Shown in pieces: positions 7,326-12,445 of a stretch of DNA of 12,445 bases (its first letter is position 1; each line of letters starts with the position of its first letter). The translations under genes and the position numbers were made by a program. Source of the DNA: Gemmatimonadota bacterium (lineage in GTDB: Bacteria; Gemmatimonadota; Gemmatimonadetes; Gemmatimonadales; GWC2-71-9); assembly GCA_003221825.1 (NCBI GenBank), contig QHUE01000167.1, positions 1 through 12,445 of the forward strand, read 5' to 3'. Below the pieces are notes generated by a model. The model saw only the letters and a list, made by a program, of their open reading frames with translations. It was not told where the DNA came from and made no database searches.

Positions 7326-7985
7326 ATGGCACAGGTGACACAACAAAAACCGGCGGCCGGCGCCGAAACCCGACACGTCCTCGCGCAGCTTCCGTACGAC
7401 GTCGCCGCACTCGAGCCGCATATCGACGCGCAGACCATGCAGATCCACCACGGCAAGCATCATCAGGCCTACGTCACGAACCTCAACAACGCCCTGAGCC
7501 AGCACCCCCAGCTCTTCAGCACGAGCCTCGACGCGCTGCTGCGGGGCATGGATGCGATTCCGGACGACATCCGCACCACCGTGCGCAACAACGGCGGTGG
7601 CCATCACAACCATTCGCTGTTCTGGACGATCATGGCGCCCGCCGGCAAGGGTGGCGGCCGTGAGCCGAGTGGCGCGCTGGCCGACGCCATCCAGCGCACG
7701 TTCGGCGGGTTCGAGAAGCTCAAGGCGCTGCTCGGCAACGCCGCGACGACCCAGTTCGGGAGCGGCTGGGCCTGGCTGACCGTCTCGAACGGCAAGCTCG
7801 AAGTCGCGGGCCGGCCGAATCAGGACAGCCCGCTCATGGACAACAAGACCCCGATCCTGGGCCTCGATGTCTGGGAGCACGCCTACTACCTCAAGTACCA
7901 AAACCGCCGCGCGGACTACGTCGCGGCATGGTGGAACGTCGTGAATTGGGACGAAGTGGCCCGGCGGTACGCCGCGGCCTTATAG
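7326..7985 (+). CDS. sodA: Superoxide dismutase, Mn-type (Fe/Mn family)
   Basis: This 219-residue cytoplasmic enzyme converts superoxide to oxygen and hydrogen peroxide. Metal ligands by comparison with E. coli SodA are H41 (IHHGKHHQAYV), H96 (HHNHSLFW), D181 and H185 (DVWEHAYYLKYQNRR). Gly in NNGGGHHNHSLFW and Gln in NQDSPLM (Q166) are the manganese-type arrangement, so Mn is favoured, although cambialistic use cannot be excluded. There is no signal peptide; the first 20 residues are a polar extension. The ATG at 7326 is chosen because AGGA lies 10 bases upstream and the family fold begins soon after. An upstream in-frame ATG (7263) adds only unrelated residues. The 3' end overlaps the convergent response-regulator gene by 6 bases. 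Assignment is secure. Confidence 0.95.
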   Translation: MAQVTQQKPAAGAETRHVLAQLPYDVAALEPHIDAQTMQIHHGKHHQAYVTNLNNALSQHPQLFSTSLDALLRGMDAIPDDIRTTVRNNGGGHHNHSLFWTIMAPAGKGGGREPSGALADAIQRTFGGFEKLKALLGNAATTQFGSGWAWLTVSNGKLEVAGRPNQDSPLMDNKTPILGLDVWEHAYYLKYQNRRADYVAAWWNVVNWDEVARRYAAAL

Positions 7986-8345
7986 ACGCTCGGCGAAAAT
8001 CCGGTTCACCGTAGTCCGCAGCACCTCGAGGTCGACAGGCTTCGACAGCACCTCTTCGACCTCGAGGTGCGCCCCTGACCACTCGCGAGTGGCCGCCGAT
8101 AGAATGACCACCGGAATCCCCTGCAGCTTCGGTATGCGGCGCAGCACGCCCAGAAACTGCTTGCCGTCCATGATCGGCATCTTGTAGTCGAGCAGGATCA
8201 GATCGGGCGGGTCCAACTTCTCCAGCAGGTGCAGCGCGTGCTGCCCGTCGCGGGCCGTATGCACGACGAACCCCTCCTCGGTGAGAAAGTCCCGGAGGGT
8301 CATGCGGATACTCGCATCATCGTCGACCAGCAGCAGGGAACGCAT
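7980..8345 (-). CDS. Stand-alone response regulator receiver (CheY-like)
   Basis: The product is 121 residues, essentially one REC domain with no output domain. The acidic pocket is in LLLVDDDAS (D8-D10), the phosphoacceptor is D53 in LILLDYKMPIMDG, the switch Ser is S83 in VVILSAA, and the conserved Lys is K102 in VLSKPVD. It probably relays a phosphoryl signal from a histidine kinase by protein contact; no kinase gene is in the window. The ATG at 8345 gives the usual start MRSLLLVDDD. A GTG at 8366 would add seven residues and cannot be excluded, since neither has a strong ribosome site. The gene converges with sodA and overlaps its stop. About 94 bases separate it from the upstream CPXCG gene, so it may have its own promoter. 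Confidence 0.9.
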   Translation of the reverse strand: MRSLLLVDDDASIRMTLRDFLTEEGFVVHTARDGQHALHLLEKLDPPDLILLDYKMPIMDGKQFLGVLRRIPKLQGIPVVILSAATREWSGAHLEVEEVLSKPVDLEVLRTTVNRIFAERL

Positions 8346-8439
8346 ATGTGATGCTAATTGGTACACCGGAGTCCAGGGTAGAATCCTTCGACCTAATTCC
8401 TGAGGATGAGACGGACATCACGCCAAAACTGGGCCGCCT

Positions 8440-8685
8440 TCATGCGTCGAGAGCAGAGGCGGAGATCTCCGCATTCCCTTCATCGTCGTACGCGACGGTG
8501 ACGCGCCACGGCCGGCAGCAGACCTGACAGTCCTCGACGTAATCCTGATACGCTCCGCCGCCTGCATCGATGGCGATTTCGTTCGGCTCGCCGCAGTAAG
8601 GGCAGACCACAATGCCTTCGGCATCGGCGGTGCCATCGCCCAGCGGAAACTGCTCGTCGAGGTTGTCGTCGGCGAAGTCGACCAT
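8440..8685 (-). CDS. CPXCG-motif cysteine-rich small protein (zinc-ribbon-like)
   Basis: This 81-residue acidic protein of the Cys_rich_CPXG family has CPYCG in its first third and DCQVCCRPW further on. The paired cysteines suggest a bound metal, probably zinc, but the biochemical role of the family is unknown. Two adjacent ATGs (8688 and 8685) are possible. The second leaves 4 bases after GGAG, and the first would leave only 1, so the second is chosen. The stop of the upstream DinB-type gene lies in the same ATGATG sequence, so translation is probably coupled. It is the last gene of the DUF2911-DinB-CPXCG run. Family assignment is confident from the motif spacing and the EDCQVCCRP signature. 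Confidence 0.85.
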   Translation of the reverse strand: MVDFADDNLDEQFPLGDGTADAEGIVVCPYCGEPNEIAIDAGGGAYQDYVEDCQVCCRPWRVTVAYDDEGNAEISASALDA

Positions 8686-9212
8686 CATTCTCCCCAGCCC
8701 ATTCGCTGGCGCAGCGTCGTGACATGGGCCGTGTGATGCCGGCCATGCCACGCGTAGAGCGCGAGCATGGTATCGAGCGACGGTGTGCCCCACTCCGGAT
8801 GCTTGATCGTCCGGGCAAAGTCCGCGGGACGCATTCCGCGCAACAGCGTGACCCAGCGCTGGTGGAGCGCCGTCAGCAGCTCGAGCGACATCGCGATCGG
8901 CGCGCGCACCTCCGGCGTCTTCGCCCAGTCCTTCTCCTCGTAGGTCTTGATCGCCGGCGTGTCTTCGGTCAGGCCCCACTTGAAGCGCATATAGGCGTTC
9001 ATGTGGCTGTCGGGCAGGTGGTGGGCGACCTGGCGCACCGTCCACCCGCCGGTGCGATAGGGCGTATCCAGCTGCGCGTCGTTCAAACCCGCAACCGCCC
9101 GGCGGAAAATCGCGGGCGCCGCGGCGATCTGCTCGATGCACGCGGCACGGTCGGGCGCTGACAGCGCGGCGATCGGCGTGAACCTGCCGATGGGATACCG
9201 CTCGTCGCTCAC
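8685..9212 (-). CDS. bstA: DinB-superfamily metalloprotein, BstA/YfiT-like thiol transferase
   Basis: The product has 175 residues and matches the Bacillus YfiT/BstA pattern nearly end to end: YPIGRFTP near the start, QLDTPYRTGGWTVRQVAHHLPDSHMN (48-72), RFKWGLTEDTPAIK, a central helix with LHQRW, then LYAWHGRHHTAHV (152-164) and RMGWGE. Likely metal ligands are H65, H156 and H160. In Bacillus the protein transfers bacillithiol to substrates. In this organism the thiol cofactor is unknown, so the reaction is inferred. The GTG at 9212 is chosen because homologues begin just before YPIG and because it overlaps the stop of the upstream DUF2911 frame (GTGA). The frame stays open upstream to an ATG at 9644, which would fuse it to the DUF2911 N-terminus. 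Confidence 0.85.
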   Translation of the reverse strand: MSDERYPIGRFTPIAALSAPDRAACIEQIAAAPAIFRRAVAGLNDAQLDTPYRTGGWTVRQVAHHLPDSHMNAYMRFKWGLTEDTPAIKTYEEKDWAKTPEVRAPIAMSLELLTALHQRWVTLLRGMRPADFARTIKHPEWGTPSLDTMLALYAWHGRHHTAHVTTLRQRMGWGE

Positions 9213-9644
9213 TGGTCCACTCGCCAGGTGGTCGTCAACTCCGTCGTCCCCCACTTGATGCGCAGCGTGCCGCGCAGGTCGGCGTACCCGGTCGTCGGAT
9301 CGGGCGAGTCCGGCACGAGATAAATCGACAGCGCGGGCTCGGGCTCCGCCATGGTACGGGCCGTTCGCGCCGAAACGCCACACCGTGTCGACGGGAATCA
9401 GGCCGCCTTCGACCTTGCGGCCGCGCGCGTGCGGCTGCCCGTACGCGATGGCGATCCGCGACGGGCCGGACAGGCTCGCATCTTCCTCATACCAGCGATT
9501 GCCGATGCGCCGGGCATTGAGGTGCACCTCGACCGACGCCTGGCTGCTGGCGGCGATGCGCAGCGGAGTCGCTGGAGGCGCATTTTGCGCGGCACTCACC
9601 CCGGGAACCGCCAGAACCGCTAAGAGACTGCACGCCGTCCGCAT
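9209..9644 (-). pseudogene. DUF2911 exported protein, disrupted by an apparent internal deletion and frameshift
   Basis: The ATG at 9644 has AGGAG 7 bases upstream and opens with a signal peptide (MRTACSLLAVLAVPGVSA, then AQ). Residues to about 95 match the first part of the DUF2911 family: IAIAYGQPHARGRKVEGGLIPVDTVWRFGAN, where the family continues WRxGANEAT. The family sequence then stops. A recognisable DUF2911-like C-terminus follows in the next frame (ALSIYLVPDSPDP, then GTLRIKWGTTELTTTWRV) and ends at a TGA at 9211-9209. About 50-60 family residues between these parts are missing and the frame changes near 9355-9368. The original gene would have overlapped the DinB gene by GTGA. It could be a true pseudogene, a sequencing or assembly error, or an in-frame fusion to DinB. 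The family role is unknown. Confidence 0.65.
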
Positions 9645-9677
9645 GGCCTCGCTCCTCCCAGTAGTGCCGTTAAGGAG

Positions 9678-9750
9678 TGGAGCGGATGGGATTCGAACCC
9701 ACGACCCCCTGGTTGCAAACCAGGTGCTCTCCCAACTGAGCTACCGCCCC
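9678..9750 (-). tRNA. tRNA-Ala (anticodon UGC)
   Basis: The minus strand folds as a full 73-base cloverleaf. The acceptor is GGGGCGG pairing with CCGCTCC and contains the alanine identity pair G3-U70. The D arm is GCTC/GAGC, the anticodon stem CCTGG/CCAGG has loop TTTGCAA (anticodon TGC), and the T arm is GTGGG TTCGAAT CCCAT. The discriminator is A. CCA is not encoded. No T-rich terminator separates it from the DUF2911 start 33 bases downstream on the same strand, so read-through into that run is possible. Confidence 0.97.
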
Positions 9751-9854
9751 CCGGCAACGAAAATAGGCACGCGACGGGTGGACGGGTAGGGAACGCCGGC
9801 AAAACGCAATCGCCCACTCGGTGGTCATCCGCGGGAGTGAGGCATCGGCGCGCA

Positions 9855-9872
9855 TGTCGCACGTCTGCGACA
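9855..9872. promoter_or_regulatory. Perfect inverted repeat upstream of tupA, possible operator
   Basis: TGTCGCA-CGTC-TGCGACA has two 7-base arms around a 4-base centre, about 60 bases before the tupA start and between it and the divergent tRNA gene. No T-run follows on either strand, so it is not an intrinsic terminator. A binding site for the ModE-type regulator encoded after tupA, or for another dimeric regulator, is plausible but untested. It does not resemble the E. coli ModE box. Confidence 0.4.
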
Positions 9873-9932
9873 CTCGAAAAAAGGACTGGAACGATTTCGC
9901 CGCTCGGGCATACCGCAAGAGGGAATGGCCAC

Positions 9933-10745
9933 ATGGGGCGACACACTCTCGCCGTTGTCGGTATCTGTGCCGCGCACGCGGCGTGTACGCGTGGGACGCA
10001 AGCCGCGCCGCTGCGCCTCGGCACGACGACGACCGTCGAGCAGTCGGGCGCATTGGCGTTGCTCGATTCGCTGCATCCGCCGACGCCGGTACGCGTGATT
10101 ATCGGCGCGTCGGGAACGATCCTGCGGTCCGCGGCGGCTGGTGACCTCGACGTCGTCATCACCCACGCCCCCAGCCTCGAGCAACGGCTGCTCATCGACC
10201 CCGGACACGCGGCGCTGCGCTGCCCGCTGGTGGCGAGCCGGTTTGCCATCGTCGGACCGCCCGTCGATCCCGCGCACACCGCCACAGCCACGACGGCCGC
10301 GGACGCGTTTCGGCGCATCGCCGCCGCGCGGGCGCCATTCATCTCACGCGGCGATTCGTCCGGTACGCATATCAAGGAGCTGGCGCTGTGGAAATCGGCC
10401 GGTGTCGCGCCCGCGACCCCGAAGAACCCCTGGTACGTGCAAGCCGGCGGGGATCAGGCGGCCACGCTGCGCATTGCCGACGAGCGCGGCGCGTACGCGC
10501 TCGCCGACCTGCCCACGTTTACGCGGCTCACGGGAATCGATTTGCGCGTGCTTTTCACGGCCGACACTGCGCTCGGCAATCCATACACGTTGTACGTGAC
10601 TCGTTCAGCGTCGGATACCGGCGGCGCGGCGCGATTCAGCACCTGGGCCCTCGCCGATTGGCGCGCCCGGCTGCTCGCGGTGCGGTTGCCCGACGGTGAA
10701 GCGGCGTTCGCGCCGCTGGAGGGTGGATGCACTTCCCCGACTTGA
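9933..10745 (+). CDS. tupA: Tungstate-binding periplasmic protein, TupA family
   Basis: The 270-residue product binds tungstate-like oxyanions for an ABC importer in characterised systems. Family marks are LGTTTTVEQSGAL (29-41), GDLDVVITHAPSLE (70-83), FAIVGPPVDPA (104-114), PFISRGDSSGTHIKELALW (135-153) and a substrate-site stretch AGGDQAATLRIADERGAYAL (171-190), where typical TupA proteins have GxGM before the ATL. The N-terminus (MGRHTLAVVGICAAHAAC) looks exported. C18 might be a lipid anchor, though the H-A-A-C box is not canonical. The ATG at 9933 is chosen over 9837 because GAGGGA lies 8 bases upstream and the earlier start would add a polar, non-signal stretch. It overlaps the ModE-like gene by 19 bases. 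No TupB or TupC gene is adjacent, which is unusual. Confidence 0.88.
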   Translation: MGRHTLAVVGICAAHAACTRGTQAAPLRLGTTTTVEQSGALALLDSLHPPTPVRVIIGASGTILRSAAAGDLDVVITHAPSLEQRLLIDPGHAALRCPLVASRFAIVGPPVDPAHTATATTAADAFRRIAAARAPFISRGDSSGTHIKELALWKSAGVAPATPKNPWYVQAGGDQAATLRIADERGAYALADLPTFTRLTGIDLRVLFTADTALGNPYTLYVTRSASDTGGAARFSTWALADWRARLLAVRLPDGEAAFAPLEGGCTSPT

Positions 10746-11089
10746 CTCCCCATGCGCTCGTGACGTTGACGCGGCGCGGTGTGTCCGTCATCGGCGAGCG
10801 GGAGGCGCGACTGCTGGAAGCGGTAGACCGGGTGCGATCGATCAAGGATGCCGCCTCGGAAGCCGGTATCAGCTACCGGACAGCCTGGAGCGCGATTCAA
10901 CAGCTGGAAGCTGCCCTCGGCCGGCCCATGGTCGTGTCGCGGGCGGGCGGCCCGGGGGGCGGGGCGACCACCCTCACCGAGGAATGCCGGCAGCTCCTCG
11001 CGTTCTATCGGGACTTGCGGCGCACACTCGACGAAGACTTGATGCGCGCCTGGGAAGCGCCACCCCAGCGAGCGGAAGCGGGCGACTAA
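10727..11089 (+). CDS. ModE-type winged-helix transcription regulator, N-terminal domain only
   Basis: The 120-residue product matches the DNA-binding domain of the molybdate regulator ModE: GEREARLLEAVDRVRSIKDAASEAGISYRTAW (recognition helix region), SAIQQLEAALGRPMV, then the wing VSRAGGPGGGATTLTEEC. The molybdate-binding MOP domains of full ModE are absent, as in many short family members. It presumably regulates oxyanion uptake or metalloenzyme genes. GGAGGG sits 3 bases before its ATG, within the end of tupA, and the two genes overlap by 19 bases, so they are probably one transcript with coupled translation. How it senses metal without MOP domains is open; partnership with TupA is only suggested by position. 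Its stop overlaps that of the convergent lipoprotein gene by 4 bases. Confidence 0.85.
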   Translation: MHFPDLTPHALVTLTRRGVSVIGEREARLLEAVDRVRSIKDAASEAGISYRTAWSAIQQLEAALGRPMVVSRAGGPGGGATTLTEECRQLLAFYRDLRRTLDEDLMRAWEAPPQRAEAGD

Positions 11090-11484
11090 CGCGTCAGCGC
11101 GAGTGCGTAGCCGCCCAGCGGCCGCAGCTGATAGTTCGGCTGCGCAACGCCGGTGATCGTGCCACTGTACTGACTCAGCGCGCCGATGTCCTGGATGCCA
11201 ATCGTCAGAATGGTCGCGCCGGTGTTGAGCTGCCCGACGAGCGCGAACTTCGTGGACGTCCCGCCGAGCGGCTGCTGGAATAGCCGGAACCCAGAGCCGG
11301 GCACGGCGCTCGTCAGGGCCGCTGGTCCCGTGATCGTGAAGACGATCGCCGAATCCATGCCCGAATTCGGCGAGGTCAGTCGCACCTTCAACGTGCCGGG
11401 TCCCGACATCGTCGGTTCTCCCCCGCAACTCAATCCGAAGACGATCGCGGTGGCCAGCAAGGCCACGCTGCCGAGCCGTTTCAT
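11086..11484 (-). CDS. Small putative lipoprotein with beta-sandwich-like domain
   Basis: The 132-residue product begins MKRLGSVALLATAIVFGLSC, a lipoprotein-like signal peptide with C20 as likely anchor, although the G-L-S-C box is loose. After a short Gly/Pro linker, the rest is beta-rich: TLKVRLTSPNSGMDSAIVFTI, a middle with GFRLFQQPLGG, then TILTIGIQDIG and a conserved-looking end YQLRPLGGYALALTR. It has an overall cohesin-like or Ig-like feel, but I cannot assign a family. AAGGAGG (11497-11491) lies 6 bases before the ATG, and the ATG overlaps the stop of the upstream secreted protein (ATGA). Co-production with that dockerin-like protein is therefore likely, and both may act at the cell surface. 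It converges with the ModE-like gene. Confidence 0.75.
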   Translation of the reverse strand: MKRLGSVALLATAIVFGLSCGGEPTMSGPGTLKVRLTSPNSGMDSAIVFTITGPAALTSAVPGSGFRLFQQPLGGTSTKFALVGQLNTGATILTIGIQDIGALSQYSGTITGVAQPNYQLRPLGGYALALTR

Positions 11485-12445
11485 CGCGGGCCTCCTTGCC
11501 GCTGCATCGTCTGGAGCGGTGCCGCGCTCAACGGCGCGCCGGTGGCTTTGACCCACGCGAGGAAGTCGCCGATGTCGAACACCCCGTTGTTGTTGCCGAG
11601 GAAATCGAGATAGCGGACCTGATCGGCCGTGAGCGGCGACGTAGGGCCGAACAGCTGCGCCGTCACGTCGGCCGTGGCCAGCGTCGGCGCCGTCACCGAC
11701 AAGGTGAACGTCCGACTCAGAGTGCCGCACGACGCGACCTGCGCCTGATAGGAGAAGTTTCCCGCCTGCCGCGGGAACCCGGAAAGGCGTCCGGTCGCGG
11801 CGTCGAGCGTCACGCCCGTCGGCAGCGCTCCCCCCGTCACGGCCCAGGCCATGGTGCTGCCGCCGCCGCTGATGCGCAGGGTGTCTGCGTAGGCGGCCCC
11901 CATGACGCCATCGGGCCGGGTACCCGCGGATGTAATCGCGGGGCTGGACCCGAAGTCCGCGGCGACGGTGTACGGGCGGCGCATCCCCAGCACCAGCGAG
12001 CTGCCTGCGGCGGTCGTGTCGCCGATCCAGCCGCAGAACAGCGGTGCACTGGTCGCGGTCGCCGTCAGCGTGGTCGTGCGGTTCTCGGGAATCAACACCC
12101 CCGCCGTGAGATCGACGCCGGCCGTATCCGCCTGGACGGTGCCCCCGCCCCCCACGGTCGCTTTGAGCAGGAAATCGCGCACCACATTCGCCGTAAGCGT
12201 CCCCCCGGCCAGGGTGCCCGTGATCGAGTGGTTGATAGCGCCCCCATCCGACCAGGACACGAAATGCCAGCGCGTCCGGCCGTTTGCCGCCACCTGGCCG
12301 TCGGTGAACCCCACCGTGTGACTCGAACCCTGTTCCAACAGATCGCGGAACACGTTGAAACCCGCGGCGTCGAACTGAATGGTGGCGGTGGTATCGCTAG
12401 CGCGCGCGGTGGTCAGCGCGCCAAACCGCAGCCGGAACGACATGG
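11481..12445 (-). CDS. Large secreted multi-domain protein with dockerin-like C-terminus (C-terminal part)
   Basis: The frame is open to the right edge, so the N-terminus and any enzymatic domain are missing. Visible, in order from the edge, are two bacterial (InlB-like) repeat units, the first around HTVGFTDGQVAANGRTRWHFVSW and the second around FCGWIGDTTAAGSS to YTVAADF. Then comes a putative Ig (He_PIG-like) domain with ITSAGTRPDGVMGAAYADTL and LPTGVTLDAATGRLSGFP. The end is a dockerin- or EF-hand-like segment, YLDFLGNNNGVFDIGDFLAW. Such tails are known on exported proteases and other surface enzymes, but the catalytic part is not in view. An ATG at 12443 is probably internal. Its stop overlaps the start of the downstream lipoprotein gene, indicating an operon. 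Confidence 0.8.
   Translation of the reverse strand, partial: MSFRLRFGALTTARASDTTATIQFDAAGFNVFRDLLEQGSSHTVGFTDGQVAANGRTRWHFVSWSDGGAINHSITGTLAGGTLTANVVRDFLLKATVGGGGTVQADTAGVDLTAGVLIPENRTTTLTATATSAPLFCGWIGDTTAAGSSLVLGMRRPYTVAADFGSSPAITSAGTRPDGVMGAAYADTLRISGGGSTMAWAVTGGALPTGVTLDAATGRLSGFPRQAGNFSYQAQVASCGTLSRTFTLSVTAPTLATADVTAQLFGPTSPLTADQVRYLDFLGNNNGVFDIGDFLAWVKATGAPLSAAPLQTMQRQGGPR

Noticed and set aside
6516..7901. Long minus-strand frame (461 codons) opposite sodA
   Set aside because: It is antisense to an unmistakable superoxide dismutase and overlaps the PuuD-like gene in a different frame; no domain is visible.
9855..9872. Inverted repeat as an intrinsic terminator
   Set aside because: A terminator needs a T-run after the hairpin. 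The plus strand has an A-run after it and the minus strand has GC-rich sequence.
10454..11428. Minus-strand frame (324 codons) opposite tupA and modE
   Set aside because: The opposite strand carries well-supported family motifs, and this frame shows shadow composition.

Overview
The window is GC-rich, densely packed bacterial DNA. Exported beta-barrel-like and multi-domain proteins, a DUF2911-type gene, many genes overlapping at start or stop codons and a dockerin-like secreted protein all suggest an environmental Gram-negative, with Gemmatimonadota or a neighbouring phylum most likely. That placement is an inference from gene style, because no phylogenetic marker was compared.

Left part (1-6512): a partial exported protein gene on the minus strand is divergent from, and overlaps the start of, a Tat-exported GH36 alpha-galactosidase. 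The GH36 gene converges with a three-gene minus-strand sugar ABC importer: MalK-like ATPase, MalF-like permease and MalG-like permease, all with overlapping ends. No solute-binding protein is present. The MalF-like permease carries about 340 extra N-terminal residues with two predicted extracytoplasmic domains and a proline-rich insert. A working model is that the GH36 enzyme cuts alpha-galactosides outside the cytoplasm and the transporter takes up the sugars.

Middle part (6524-9750): a membrane protein resembling the membrane domain of urate hydroxylase PuuD (minus) is divergent from a Mn-type superoxide dismutase (plus). The latter converges with a stand-alone response regulator receiver. 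Then comes a minus-strand run: tRNA-Ala(UGC), a broken DUF2911 gene, a BstA/YfiT-like DinB-superfamily metalloprotein, and a CPXCG zinc-ribbon-type protein. The last three are linked by GTGA and ATGA stop/start overlaps.

Right part (9751-12445): a TupA-type tungstate-binding protein overlaps a short ModE-type regulator, with no TupB/TupC permease or ATPase nearby. This pair converges with a small lipoprotein-like gene. The lipoprotein gene is coupled by an ATGA overlap to the 3' end of a large secreted repeat protein with an Ig-like domain and a dockerin-like C-terminus, which is cut by the window edge.

No intergenic stretch exceeds about 185 bases. The longest (9751-9932) contains a perfect inverted repeat upstream of tupA. 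No mobile element, CRISPR array or phage gene was seen.
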